Below are positions 1 through 9,515 of a stretch of 64,000 bases of DNA, one piece after another (the first letter of the stretch is position 1; each line of letters begins with the position of its first letter). The notes under the pieces were generated by a model. The model saw only the letters and a program-made list of their open reading frames with translations. It was not told where the DNA came from and made no database searches. Origin of the DNA: Natronoglomus mannanivorans. GTDB lineage: Archaea > Halobacteriota > Halobacteria > Halobacteriales > Natrialbaceae. The DNA lies in NCBI GenBank assembly GCA_025517485.1, contig JAOPKB010000013.1, forward strand, positions 62,001-126,000. The letters run 5' to 3'. The position numbers and the translations under genes were made by a program.

Positions 1-321
1 GCCAGCGGTGCCGAACACCTGTTCTCACACCAGCTCGACCGGCTGGCACCCGACGCTGCCCTCCACGGTCACCAGGTCGGCGTCGGTTCGATCATGACCG
101 CCTACCTCCACGATGGGGACCCCGGTGTCTGGACCGACATCCGGGACGCGCTGGCCAGCATCGACGCGCCTACGACCGCCGACGAACTTGGTATCGACGC
201 CGACACCGTCCTCGAGGCGCTGACGACCTGTCACGAGATCCGCGACCGATACACCATCCTCGGCGACGGGATCGACGAGCAGGCCGCTCGAGAGGTGGCG
301 ACGCGGACGGGCGTGATCTGA
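1..321 (+). CDS. egsA: NAD(P)-dependent glycerol-1-phosphate dehydrogenase, C-terminal part (5' end outside window)
   Basis: The frame is open from base 1 and ends at a TGA at 319-321, so only the last 106 residues are present. It begins with [14 protein letters not shown], the metal- and substrate-binding stretch of archaeal G1P dehydrogenase, followed by the [11 protein letters not shown] segment whose histidine is a zinc ligand in this family. The enzyme reduces dihydroxyacetone phosphate to sn-glycerol-1-phosphate, the backbone of archaeal ether lipids, in the cytosol. The C-terminal helices (IRDALASID to [12 protein letters not shown]) look complete. A damaged second copy of this same 3' portion lies about 3.3 kb downstream. 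The family call is firm; the missing N-terminus prevents checking the Rossmann fold. Confidence 0.93.
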   Translation, partial: ASGAEHLFSHQLDRLAPDAALHGHQVGVGSIMTAYLHDGDPGVWTDIRDALASIDAPTTADELGIDADTVLEALTTCHEIRDRYTILGDGIDEQAAREVATRTGVI

Positions 322-344
322 TTCTGAAAAACTGTCGGTAGCGA

Positions 345-1181
345 TCAGCCGAGATCGGCGCGGCTGAACCGCCACAGCCCGAGTGCGACCGGGACGACGA
401 GCCAGGCGATCAGGACGACCAGTGCCGCTTCGGGCTCGAGGTAGAACGGGACGTCTCCGGAGAACTCCGCCTGAACGCCCGCCAGATCGTCCGGAATCGT
501 AAGCGCCATCGACTGGACGAACGCCATCGTCGGACTGAGCATACGGATGAACTCGAGGACGTTGTCCGAGACGCCGAGGCCGAGGAGACTGTTGAACAGG
601 TAGTCGAGCCCCTCGATGATCGAGAGCCCGGGGAAGATCATCAGCAGGTTGCCGACGAAGTAGAAGCCGATCGCGCCGCCCATCGCACGCGACCGCGACT
701 TCGTCGCCGCGGAGATGCCGATCGCGATCGCGACGTAGCCGATCGTAAACAGGACCGTCAGGGCGACGACACTGGCGAAGACGTCGATGTGGAGGTCCGG
801 ATACCAGAGGACCGTCAGCGCCGCACCGACGACGAAGGCGAGGACCACGGACACGCTCACGACGGCCGCTCGAGAGAGGTACTTCCCGAGGACGACGTCT
901 CGGCGCGTGTTCGGCAGCGAGAGCAGGTACTTGATGCTTCCCGATTCCCGTTCGCCGGCGATCGCGAGATACGCCGCGACGAGTGCGATCAACGGGATGA
1001 ACAGCGCACCGATACTCGAGAGCGTAAACAGCTGGTATCTGACGTCCGGGTTCGGGTTGTTGTACTGGCCGAGGTAGAAGAACAACACTGCAAAGAGCGT
1101 GTACAGTCCGCCGACGAACCAGACGATCTTGGCCCGGCGGACGTCGAGGAAGTCCTTCTTCGCGACGGAGAGGGTACTCAT
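345..1181 (-). CDS. ABC-2 type exporter permease
   Basis: The 278-residue membrane protein has about six hydrophobic helices (near residues 25-45, 55-75, 105-125, 145-165, 180-200 and 250-270). It carries the AGERESGSIKYLLSLP segment after the second helix, typical of NosY/ABC-2 permeases. Its ATG overlaps the end of the upstream ATPase gene by 4 bp, so the two are co-transcribed and probably translationally coupled. The pair would form a homodimeric exporter in the cytoplasmic membrane; the substrate cannot be told from sequence. The tail-to-tail gap to egsA is only 23 bp. Confidence 0.88.
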   Translation of the reverse strand: MSTLSVAKKDFLDVRRAKIVWFVGGLYTLFAVLFFYLGQYNNPNPDVRYQLFTLSSIGALFIPLIALVAAYLAIAGERESGSIKYLLSLPNTRRDVVLGKYLSRAAVVSVSVVLAFVVGAALTVLWYPDLHIDVFASVVALTVLFTIGYVAIAIGISAATKSRSRAMGGAIGFYFVGNLLMIFPGLSIIEGLDYLFNSLLGLGVSDNVLEFIRMLSPTMAFVQSMALTIPDDLAGVQAEFSGDVPFYLEPEAALVVLIAWLVVPVALGLWRFSRADLG

Positions 1182-2155
1182 GCCGAGACCTCCGTTTCGG
1201 TCTCGGCTTCGTCGAGTTCCGAATCCACGACTGTCTCACCCGGTTGCTGGCCGTTCGTGTACGTGTTGAACAGCTGCTCGAGCGAGGTGTCCTCGGAGAC
1301 GATGTCGTGGACGCTCGTCGCCGCACCCACCTGTGTGACGACGTCGTACTTCGCCGATGTGGCGGCACACGAGACCGTGATCGTCGAGCCGTCGACGGTC
1401 ACCGACTCGACGCCCTCGTGGTTCTCGAGGTCGGCGACGAGCGCGTCGGGGACGGTTTCGACGTCCAGCGAGATCGAACTGTCGAGACTGAGATTCTCAC
1501 GCAGTGCGTCGAGGGTCCCCGTCGTGACGAGTCGGCCCGCGTTCATGATCCCGACGCGGTCACAGACCGCTTCGACCTCCCCGAGGATGTGACTCGAGAA
1601 GAAGACCGTCGTCCCGCGGTCGGCCTCGGCGGCGATGATGTCGCGCATCTCCTGCATTCCCGTGGGGTCCAGTCCCGAGGAGGGTTCGTCGAGGATCAGG
1701 AGGTCGGGGTCGCCGGCCAGTGCCATCGCGAAGCCGAGGCGCTGTTGCATCCCTTTCGAGTAGCCGCCGGCCGACCGCTCGGCGGCTTCGGGTTCGAGCC
1801 CGACTTTCTCGAGGAGGTCGGCGGGGTCGTCGTCGGTCCCCTTGGTGTCGATGACCCACTCGAGGTGTTCGCGGCCGGTGAGCCGATCGTACAGCGTCGC
1901 GCCTTCGGGGAGGACGCCGATGTGCGAGCGGATGGTTTCGGACTCGCGCTGGGCGTCGTAACCGAGTACCGTCGCGGAGCCCTCGGAGGGGCGAACGAAG
2001 TCGAGGAGCATGTTGATCGTCGTCGACTTGCCGGCGCCGTTGGGGCCGAGGAAGCCGAACACTTCGCCTTCCTCGACGGTGAAGTCGAGACTATCGACAG
2101 CGAGGAGGTCCTCACCGAAGCGTTTGGTGAGGCCGTTCGTTTGGATGGCGGCCAT
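1178..2155 (-). CDS. ABC transporter ATP-binding protein
   Basis: This is a 325-residue ATPase with Walker A GPNGAGKST (about residues 38-46), signature YSKGMQQRLG, Walker B LLILDEPSSGLDP and a switch histidine in FFSSHILGEVEAVCDR. It is longer than a minimal ATPase because of a C-terminal domain of about 100 residues, seen in NosF/CcmA-like drug- and protein-export ATPases. It is the first gene of a two-gene minus-strand operon with the ABC-2 permease. Start: ATG at 2155, followed directly by AAIQTNGLTKRFG. It probably energises export of an unidentified substrate. Confidence 0.93.
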   Translation of the reverse strand: MAAIQTNGLTKRFGEDLLAVDSLDFTVEEGEVFGFLGPNGAGKSTTINMLLDFVRPSEGSATVLGYDAQRESETIRSHIGVLPEGATLYDRLTGREHLEWVIDTKGTDDDPADLLEKVGLEPEAAERSAGGYSKGMQQRLGFAMALAGDPDLLILDEPSSGLDPTGMQEMRDIIAAEADRGTTVFFSSHILGEVEAVCDRVGIMNAGRLVTTGTLDALRENLSLDSSISLDVETVPDALVADLENHEGVESVTVDGSTITVSCAATSAKYDVVTQVGAATSVHDIVSEDTSLEQLFNTYTNGQQPGETVVDSELDEAETETEVSA

Positions 2156-2219
2156 GTGCGGGTCTTTACGTTTCGCTGACGTATACTTTGTGAAATTAAT
2201 CTGCGTCCGAGTGAGAGAA

Positions 2220-3233
2220 TTATCCGGGTGTCAGCCGATGGCCGGCCAGCGAGAGAGAGAGCGCACCGATTCCGCCGACGAAGACGTGGAGCCAGTAGGT
2301 CGACAGCCGGTAGAGGATCGTCGCCGCGGTCGCGATGTCGCCGGAGACGGCCGCCATCGCGACGAGCAACCCCGTGAGCACGACCTCGATTCCGCCCGTT
2401 CCGCCGGGAAGCGGGATGATCCCCCCGAAGGAAGCCAGCGGCGCACACGCCAGTGCCAGCGACAGGGGGACGTCGACACCCAGTGCGAGCAGGCTAAAGT
2501 AAAGCGGCAGGGCGTTGACCAGCCAGCTACAGACCGCGATGGCGAACGCGACCGCCAGCGTTCGTCGGGCGGCGCTGACGGTCTCGAGGGTGTCGAAGAA
2601 AGTCTCGACACGGCTCTCGAGGGAGCCGTCACCGCCGGGAACGCGTGGGACCTTGACGGCGATCGCCTCCCAGCGGGCGGTGAGGGCGAACAGGACCGTC
2701 CGTGCAGTTCCTCGACCGACCAGTGCGAGGAGGGTCCCGCCCGCGACGAGGCCACCGACGCCGGCGAGCGTGAGGCTCAATAGCATGTCCTGGGGAGTTT
2801 CGCCGGCCGCCGTGTACATCGCGAGGCCCACGAGGGCGACGACGACCGAGGCGATGAAGCCGAACACCTCCGCCGTCGCGACGACTGCGAGGTTGTCCTC
2901 GAACTCCGACTCGGAGTGTCTCGCCAGCAGGTAGGCCATGATCGGTGTCCCGGTCGAGCGCCCCCACGGGAGCGTACTCCGGGCGAAATAACCGGCGAGA
3001 AACGCCGAGACGAACGGGACGCCTCGAGCGCTCCCCGAGACCGGGACGAGCAGTCGGCCGACCAGATAGCCTCGTAGTACCAGCATCCCAGCACCCGCAC
3101 AGAACGCAGCGGCCAGAAACAGCGGATTCGCTCGCCCGACGTTGAACAGCACTGCCTCCCAGCCGACGCCGTAGACGAGCAACCCGACCACCAGGAGGGC
3201 GATCGCCAGTCCGGCTCCCGCTCGTCGTCGCAT
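2220..3233 (-). CDS. Flippase-like / lysylphosphatidylglycerol-synthase-type membrane protein
   Basis: The 337-residue polytopic protein has about eight hydrophobic segments, starting with GLAIALLVVGLLVYGVGW. The glycine/proline-rich PLASFGGIIPLPGGTGGIEVVL stretch (about residues 265-285) is the hallmark of the UPF0104/LPG_synthase_TM fold, where it is usually written as a P-x-PG-GxG-xxE motif. Bacterial relatives are the membrane part of MprF, which flips aminoacylated phospholipids; archaeal members have no soluble synthase domain, as here. The role is probably lipid or polyprenyl-linked substrate translocation. It sits 64 bp upstream of the ABC ATPase on the same strand, so it could be in the same transcript. 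Confidence 0.82.
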   Translation of the reverse strand: MRRRAGAGLAIALLVVGLLVYGVGWEAVLFNVGRANPLFLAAAFCAGAGMLVLRGYLVGRLLVPVSGSARGVPFVSAFLAGYFARSTLPWGRSTGTPIMAYLLARHSESEFEDNLAVVATAEVFGFIASVVVALVGLAMYTAAGETPQDMLLSLTLAGVGGLVAGGTLLALVGRGTARTVLFALTARWEAIAVKVPRVPGGDGSLESRVETFFDTLETVSAARRTLAVAFAIAVCSWLVNALPLYFSLLALGVDVPLSLALACAPLASFGGIIPLPGGTGGIEVVLTGLLVAMAAVSGDIATAATILYRLSTYWLHVFVGGIGALSLSLAGHRLTPG

Positions 3234-3329
3234 ACCCTTTCTCGGGAAGTCGACCGGTTAACGCTTCCCACTGAATGTGTCTATATCCGACACGTCATCC
3301 CCTCTCGTCCAAGAACCCGCCGATCGCCG

Positions 3330-3646
3330 TGTACACCGCGGGGTCGACCAGCGTCACCTCTCCCACCAGCTCGACCAGCTCGTGCTCGGAGCCACCTTCC
3401 ATGGCCACCAGATCAGTGTCGGCGTGATCGTGGCCGCCTCCCTCCACGGCGACGACGCGATATCTGGATCGACATCCGGGATGCGCTGACCAGCATCGAC
3501 GACCGTCGACGAACTCGAGGTCGACGACGAGACCGTCATCGAAACGCTGACGACCTGCCACGAAATCCGCGATCGGGACACGGTCCTCGGCGATGGGATG
3601 GCGAGCAGGCCGCTCGAGAGGTGGCGACGCGGACGGGTGTGATCTA
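3330..3646 (+). pseudogene. Decayed duplicate of the egsA 3' end
   Basis: Read next to bases 1-321, this stretch aligns base by base over most of its length. Shared blocks include the one encoding SHQLDxL followed by HGHQ, the 'acatccggga' region, 'gctgacgacctg', and a near-identical end 'gcaggccgctcgagaggtgg'. It carries several small deletions (for example one around 'gacgacgcgatatctggatcg' and one around 'gatgggatggcgagcagg') that shift the frame, and the TGA stop of the parent is replaced by TAC. It therefore encodes no G1P dehydrogenase. It is in direct orientation to egsA and the pair brackets the ABC-ABC-flippase block. No promoter or start is visible. Confidence 0.82.
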
Positions 3647-3739
3647 CGCGGCTAGCGGGTTCGATCGAACGCGGACTGGGAACCGCTAGTCGCGGTGAAA
3701 CGAGGGCGCTGGCTTCGGTCCGGCCCTCCGTCACCAAAG

Positions 3740-3751
3740 TTTATACTTATA
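3740..3751 (+). promoter_or_regulatory. TATA element for the 3771 gene
   Basis: An AT-rich tttatacttata element lies centred about 26 nt before the ATG at 3771 in an otherwise GC-rich region. That spacing puts the transcription start at or next to the ATG, as in leaderless haloarchaeal mRNAs. Confidence 0.6.
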
Positions 3752-3770
3752 ATAAGAGTAATCAGATTAA

Positions 3771-4301
3771 ATGGACCGCCGAACGTTCGTCGCCGCGACC
3801 GCCGGTTTCACGTTGGGTGTCCCCGCTGTGCACGCAGAGAACCGGATGGACGGTGACGACGAGCACAACTGCGACGAGACCATCGAGGTCGTCACTCGGC
3901 GGGGCGGCAACGCCTCGAATCCCGATAAACCGCAAGAAACCGCCGAGTGGCCGAAACCGTGGGACGACCACTTTGATCTCACAGAGGAAGTATGGGACGA
4001 CGTTCAGCGTGGCTACGAGAACCGATCCTGGTTCATTCGTACTGCGATTTCGTTTACGAGTGCGAGCGAAATTTGCGGTCAACCCGAATCTGTCGTCAAA
4101 CTCGGCGTCTCCGACGTCGACACCGCAGAGTCGGAAGTCGAAGACGAACGGGACGGCGTCACAATCGTGATCGAAGAAACTGAACCCGCTCGACTAACCG
4201 GATCAGACGACGACGATGGCATCTCTCGAGTCGGCCTCCTCGGCGGAGTGCTCGCGAGCCTCGCCGGAGCGGGATATCTGGTATCTCGCCGAACCGAGTG
4301 A
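3771..4301 (+). CDS. Small exported protein with twin-arginine start and C-terminal membrane anchor
   Basis: The 176-residue protein begins MDRRTFVAATAGFTLGVPAVHA, an arginine-pair plus hydrophobic segment resembling a short Tat signal ending in an A-x-A-like site. The mature part is acidic with no recognised domain; it contains an isolated CDETIE and EICGQPES, so two cysteines could form a disulphide. The C-terminus has a hydrophobic segment GLLGGVLASLAGAGYLV followed by SRRTE, a single anchor with a basic cytoplasmic end. It is likely a cell-surface protein, N-out. The function is unknown. A strong TATA box 26 nt before the ATG supports the start. Confidence 0.75.
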   Translation: MDRRTFVAATAGFTLGVPAVHAENRMDGDDEHNCDETIEVVTRRGGNASNPDKPQETAEWPKPWDDHFDLTEEVWDDVQRGYENRSWFIRTAISFTSASEICGQPESVVKLGVSDVDTAESEVEDERDGVTIVIEETEPARLTGSDDDDGISRVGLLGGVLASLAGAGYLVSRRTE

Positions 4302-4606
4302 GAACGTACCTCGAGCGGATCGGTCGCCCGCGTCGGCGATCACTTCGTCATCGGCGGGCGGGTCCGGACTCGAGAAACACCGACCTCCGTCCTCGAAGAG
4401 CAGCGTCAGTTCGTGTGGAACGCCCCGTTCGCGGGCCGCTTCGACGGTTCATTGACCTCACCGACCGGCGACCCTTCGACGGTCTCGGCACGCTCCCCAG
4501 GACGCTCGAGGACGTTCCCGCGACTGCTCGAGGCTCGGGACTCACGACTCGAGGGGACGAGGTGAACGTGAGAAACGAGCGCCGAATCTCGAGACCCGAC
4601 CGACGT
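4302..4606. other. Intergenic stretch, no gene seen
   Basis: About 300 bp lie between two convergent genes. Short open frames exist on both strands but none has a convincing start, composition or family resemblance. No oligo-T terminator or hairpin stands out. Confidence 0.5.
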
Positions 4607-6457
4607 CTACACGTGTTCGTCCAAGAACTCGGCGATCGCCGAGTAGGCCTCGATACGGTTTTCGAGTTTCGAGAAGCCGTGACCTTCGTCCTCGAAGATC
4701 AGCTTGCGGACGGGGACGCCCTGCTCGCGGGCCTGCTCGACGATCTGTTCGGCTTCGCCGACGGGCACGCGCGGGTCGTTCTCACCGTGGAGGACGAACA
4801 GCGGCGCTTCGATCGACTCGATGTTGTTCGTCGGCGAGATGGACTCGAGGAACTCGCGGTCCTCTGCCAAGGAACCGTACTCGGCCTCCCGGAGCGCCCG
4901 GCGCCAGTCGCCCGTATTTTCGAGGAAGGTGACGAAGTTGGCGATGCCGACGACGTCGATCCCGGCAGCCCACAGGTCGGGGTACTCCGTGAGTGCCGCC
5001 AAGACCATGAAGCCGCCGTAGGAGCCGCCCATCGCGACGATCCGGTCGGGGTCGACGGCGGGGTGGTCGTGGAGCCACTCGACGCAGGCGTCGATGTCCG
5101 CGACCGAATCCATGCGTTTCTCGACGTCGTCTAAGCTGGCGTACTCGCTGCCGTAGCCCGAGGAGCCGCGGACGTTCGGTTCGAAGTAGGCGTAGCCCCG
5201 GTCGAGGAAGTACTGTTTGACCGAGCTGAAGGAGGGCCGGCGCTGACTCTCGGGACCGCCGTGGATGTCGACGATGACGGGGACGCCGTCAGCTCCAGTG
5301 TCGCCGTCGTCTCCCTCCTCGTAGCCGTCTGGTAACGTGAAGAAGCCGGGAACCTCGAGACCGTCGAAACTCTCGACGTGGACGAGTTCGGAGTCGTCGA
5401 ACGTCTCGGGAGGGATGCCCGCGGTGGGCGCGCTCGTCCACTGCTCGCTCTCACCCGTCTCGACGTCGACCACGAAGACGTTCGTGTTGATCGTGTCGCC
5501 GGTCGTCGACAGCGCGAATCGCTCGGCGTCGGGACCGAAGCTCACGCCGCCGGAGATGCCGCCGGGGAGGTCCGGTTCGGGGAACGTCTCGAACGCGGTG
5601 GGGTCGTCACCGCCGTCGAACTCGCCGACAGTGAGGTCGGTGTAGCCCTCGACGTTTCGGGAGTAGACGAACCGGCCCGTCTCGTCGTCCAGTGCGATCC
5701 CGCCGACGTTCCACCCGTCTCCCGAGACGACGGTCTCGAGATCGAGCGTCTCGAGATCGAGGTAGGCCAGATAGAGCGTGTCGACGTCCTCGCCGTGGTC
5801 GGTGACGAGGTACAGCCCGTCGCCGTCGGGTGCCCAACTCGCGCTCTGGTACCGGACGTCGATCTCGTCGTCGTGAGGGGTGACGTGCTCGAGGCTGCCG
5901 CTCTCGAGGTCGAACGTGTACAGATCCTGATCGAAGTTGGAGTAGGCCTGCGAGACCAGCAGCTGGGAGTCGTCGGGGCTCCAGCCGCCGACGGAGAGCC
6001 AGCCGTCGCCCTCGTGGACGAGTTCGGCGTCCTCGCCGGTGGTGTCCCGGTCCTGCACGTAGACGTCGAAGACCGACTCGTCGCGGCGATTGGAAGCGAA
6101 CGCGAACCGTTCGCCGTCGTTGCTCCAGCCGCCCCAGCGGTGTTTGGCATCGGGCATCGCCGTCAGGTTCTCGATGACGCCCGTCTCGGTCTCGAGGCGG
6201 AAGAGCTGAGCGCGTTCGTTGCCGCCCTCGTCCATCCCGAAGACGAGTTCGGGTCGCTCGGGTGACCAGGAGGCGAAGGTGATCCGCTCCTCGTAGAAGG
6301 TTCGCTGTTCCGGCCACTCACGAGCGTCCGAGAGCGTCCAGACCTGTGGCGTGCCGGTCGTCGTCATCAGAAACGAGAGTCGATCGCCGTCCGGTCCGAG
6401 CGAAGCCCCGTAGGCGCTTCGGATGTTGAGGTACCGCTCGATGTCGTACGTGCCCAT
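4607..6457 (-). CDS. S9 family prolyl oligopeptidase-type serine peptidase
   Basis: The 616-residue two-domain protein has residues 1 to about 350 as a beta-propeller of repeats with WSPD/GWSNDGERFAF-type signatures, and from about 365 onward an alpha/beta hydrolase. Catalytic residues are visible: Ser in GGSYGGFM, Asp in HGENDPRVP, His in EDEGHGFS. This is the acylaminoacyl-peptidase/dipeptidyl-peptidase arrangement, cutting short peptides. No signal peptide is seen, so it is probably cytosolic. The ATG at 6457 (MGTYDIERYL) is preferred over the ATG four codons upstream, because MPCC adds nothing conserved and the family begins near the propeller. Confidence 0.93.
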   Translation of the reverse strand: MGTYDIERYLNIRSAYGASLGPDGDRLSFLMTTTGTPQVWTLSDAREWPEQRTFYEERITFASWSPERPELVFGMDEGGNERAQLFRLETETGVIENLTAMPDAKHRWGGWSNDGERFAFASNRRDESVFDVYVQDRDTTGEDAELVHEGDGWLSVGGWSPDDSQLLVSQAYSNFDQDLYTFDLESGSLEHVTPHDDEIDVRYQSASWAPDGDGLYLVTDHGEDVDTLYLAYLDLETLDLETVVSGDGWNVGGIALDDETGRFVYSRNVEGYTDLTVGEFDGGDDPTAFETFPEPDLPGGISGGVSFGPDAERFALSTTGDTINTNVFVVDVETGESEQWTSAPTAGIPPETFDDSELVHVESFDGLEVPGFFTLPDGYEEGDDGDTGADGVPVIVDIHGGPESQRRPSFSSVKQYFLDRGYAYFEPNVRGSSGYGSEYASLDDVEKRMDSVADIDACVEWLHDHPAVDPDRIVAMGGSYGGFMVLAALTEYPDLWAAGIDVVGIANFVTFLENTGDWRRALREAEYGSLAEDREFLESISPTNNIESIEAPLFVLHGENDPRVPVGEAEQIVEQAREQGVPVRKLIFEDEGHGFSKLENRIEAYSAIAEFLDEHV

Positions 6458-6469
6458 ACAACAGGGCAT

Positions 6470-6723
6470 TCGATTCGGTGCAGTAACCGTTTCGACTCCA
6501 GTCCGATCTTACCTCCGGATAATAGTCCCCATTGGACTCGAGAATTCTCGTGATACGATCCGATAGCGGTTCGAAAACCCCGGAGTATAGAGAAAGATAG
6601 AATTATAGTATAATATTTATTTCCATTAACCATATCCTCTGTAGTGGCCATATTCTGGGGATATAGCCGATGGCTGTCTTCGGGCCATAACAAAATGTGG
6701 GCTATGGGATGTGTTGACTATCT
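6470..6723. promoter_or_regulatory. AT-rich divergent promoter region
   Basis: About 250 bp separate the minus-strand S9 peptidase from the plus-strand FG-GAP gene. Its right half is markedly AT-rich (for example tagtataatatttattt near 6606-6622 and ggatatagcc near 6659), unlike the surroundings. It probably holds the promoter of the surface protein; exact elements cannot be fixed by eye. Confidence 0.45.
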
Positions 6724-9515
6724 ATGGAGCGATCGAAACAAACGAACAAAGATGGTGGTCGAACGGTCCCGGGCACCGTTCGGTCGGTACTCGTAGTCGG
6801 GCTCGTGTTCCTCACAGCGTTCGGAATGGTACTGATGCCCATGGCTGCAGGGGGGAGTTCTCCTGACGTCTCTCAGACGAGCTGGGACGGGCAGTCGCAG
6901 GATCGAAGCGACCAGACTAGCGGTCTCGAAGGCGACCGTTCCCTTTCTGAGGCGCGAACGACGGTTCACGGCACGAACGGAAACGACTCGCTCGGTGAGA
7001 CGGTCGCGGGTGTGGGAGACCTCTTCGACGATGGCACGGCCGACGTCGCAGTCGGTGCCCCACACGCGGGCGACGACCGTGCGGGTGCAGTATACCTCTT
7101 CTTCGGACCCGTCGACGAGGGCGACGTCGACGCGAACAACGCCGATCTGACACTCGCCGGTGAGGCCGACGGTGACTGGGCGGGCACCGACGTCGACGCC
7201 GCGGACCTGACCGGTGACGGGATGCAGGATCTCCTCGTCAGTGCGCCATTGTCCGACGCCAACGGGGCCAGCAGTGGGGCAGTCTACATCTTCTACGGAG
7301 TCGACCTGCAGCAGTACGCCGCCGACGGCACGACCGAGATCAGTCTCGCGGACGCATCCGTGACACTCGCCGGTGACAGTCCACAGGACTGGTTCGGGAT
7401 GGCCGTCTCGGCTCACGGTCACGACGACACAGCCGACGGCGAAGGGCCGTTCGTCGCCGTTGGTGCACCAGGTGTCGACGACGAGGCTGGCGCTGCGTAC
7501 GTCTTCAGCGGGTTCGACGGCGATGTCGCCGTGAACGTGAACGCAGGCGACGCCGACGCCGTCTACACGGGCGCTGCACAGGGCGATCAGGCCGGGTGGT
7601 CGGTCGCCGCAGTGGCGAACCACACCGACGACGGCGAGGTGGTTCTGGCCGTCGGAGCACCGTTCCACGCGGACGCGGGTGCTGCGTACGTCCTCACGGA
7701 TCTGAATCAGGGGAGTTCCCTCGAGAACGCACACTTGACGCTGACCGGTGAGGCCGACGGCGATCGAGCCGGCTGGGCACTCGACGCGGCCGGTGACGTC
7801 GACCACGACGATCGATACGACCTCGTCATCGGCGCACCGCTGAACGATCGGGGCGGTGTCGACGCCGGCGCAGCGTACGTCCACCTGGCGCAATCTCATC
7901 AGACGGGCACAATGTCGCTCTCCGAGGCCGACGCCACGCTTTCCGGCGAGGCCGCGGGTGATCAGGCCGGTTACAGCGTCTCCGCGGCCGGCTCGGGGGA
8001 CGTCATCTGTAACGGGTACGACGACATCCTCGTCGGTGCACCGCTGCACGACCAGGGCGGTGTCGATGCCGGCGCAGCGTACGTCGTCGCGGGTGGTGAC
8101 GGGCTCGAGGGGGACTCGAGTCTCTCGAGTGCACAGGCGAAGCTTTACGGCGAGTCCGACGGTGACCACGCTGGTCACTCCGTCGACGATGCGTACGACG
8201 TGACGGGGAACGGCGACAAGGATGTTCTCGTCGGTGCGCCCAACCACGACGATGCACATGGTGCGGCGTACATCGTCGAAGGTGAGTGTCCAGACGATAA
8301 GGAGCCTAAGGAGACCGAGAAGCCGGACGATAAAGAGCCTGAAGAGACTGAAGAGCGGAAGGATAAGGACCCAAAGGAGACCGAGGATCCGGACGACAAA
8401 GAGCCTGAAGAGACTGAAGAGCGGAAGGATAAGGAGCCAGAGGAGACCGAGGATCCGGATGACAAAGAGCCTGAGGAGACCGAGGAGCCGGACGACAAAG
8501 AACCTGAAGAGACTGAAGAGCGGAAGGATAAGGAGCCCGAAGAGACCGAGGAGCCGGACGACAAAGAGCCGACAGTGGTTGGAGAATTAGAAGAACCAGA
8601 TGAAACTGACACACCTATAGAAACGGAGACTGACACGCCAGCAGAGACCGACACTCCGACAGAGACGCCAACCGAGACGCCAACCGACACTCCGACGGAT
8701 ACGCCGACCGACACTCCGACAGAGACGCCAACCGAGACGCCAACCGATACTCCGACGGATACGCCGACCGACACTCCGACAGAGACGCCAACAGAGACGC
8801 CGACCGACACTCCGACAGAGACGCCGACGGATACGCCAACAGAGACGCCGACCGACACTCCGACAGAGACGCCGACGGATACGCCAACAGAGACGCCGAC
8901 CGACACTCCGACGGATACGCCAACAGCCGACGGATACGCCAACAGAGACGCCGACCGACACTCCGACGGATACGCCAACAGAGACGCCGACCGACACTCC
9001 GACGGATACGCCAACAGCCGACAGAGACGCCAACGGATACGCCGACAGAGACGCCGACGGAGACGCCAACGGATACGCCAACCGACACTCCGACAGAGAC
9101 GCCAACCGACACTCCGACAGAGACGCCAACCGAGACGCCAACCGACACTCCGACAGAGACGCCAACAGAAACTGAGACTCCGACCGAAACCCCAGAACCA
9201 CGCCCAGCAATTAGCTTCGTTGCCTTCTGTTCCAACGAACCGATCTCAGCCGACGATGTGACGATCAGTGACGTCGTGACAAAAGAGGGCGAACCGAACG
9301 ACCCGATCGGACTAACCTGGAGTTCGAACGTCGAGGTTGAGTATGTTACCTACAAAGCTGGCAATCTACCAATTAAGGAAGTTTCAGGTGGATCTGCAGG
9401 AAGCTTCGAAGTAACTGATGGATCCGATCGTGATGATCTGTCACCGCCGAATCCATGTGATACTGAGCACTCGGTCAAATTCGAGTGGAGCGGTGGTGGG
9501 TTCAACCCAGAATGA
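6724..9515 (+). CDS. Exported FG-GAP seven-blade beta-propeller protein with Thr-Pro linker; frame broken twice in the linker
   Basis: A hydrophobic segment near residues 20-40 (VLVVGLVFLTAFGMVLMPMAAG) acts as export signal. Then come seven repeats of the integrin-alpha FG-GAP type (D-x-DGxxDxxxGAP…GAAYV), each with a calcium-loop-like Asp cluster, enough for a closed propeller. Next is an acidic/basic linker of PDDKEPEETEE units, then a long TPTD/TPTE array. As written the first frame runs off into Arg-rich sequence and stops at 9261. Two 5-bp deletions at about 8926/8927 and 9017/9018 move the frame; stepping across both restores the Thr-Pro array and joins a conserved-looking C-terminal domain (AISFVAFCSNEP to FNPE, stop 9515). 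It is likely a surface adhesin or matrix protein, now truncated, phase-variable, or mis-assembled. Confidence 0.82.
8632..9185 (+). repeat. Tandem (ACN-CCN) Thr-Pro coding array
   Basis: Units such as gacactccgacagagacgcc and gacggatacgccaacagagacgcc are repeated tens of times. They encode TPTE/TPTD spacers typical of rigid, O-glycosylatable stalks on archaeal surface proteins. The array contains two copies of the aberrant junction caacag|ccgac where the 5 bases agacg are missing. Confidence 0.9.

Noticed and set aside
1..3650. Integrated mobile element bounded by egsA repeats with an integrase
   Set aside because: No recombinase or transposase lies between the repeats, and all three genes inside look like ordinary transport genes; only the duplication scar is reported.
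8175..9235. Long minus-strand frames rich in GVSVGV repeats
   Set aside because: They are the exact antisense of the Thr-Pro array; period and composition are forced by the coding strand, with no start signal.
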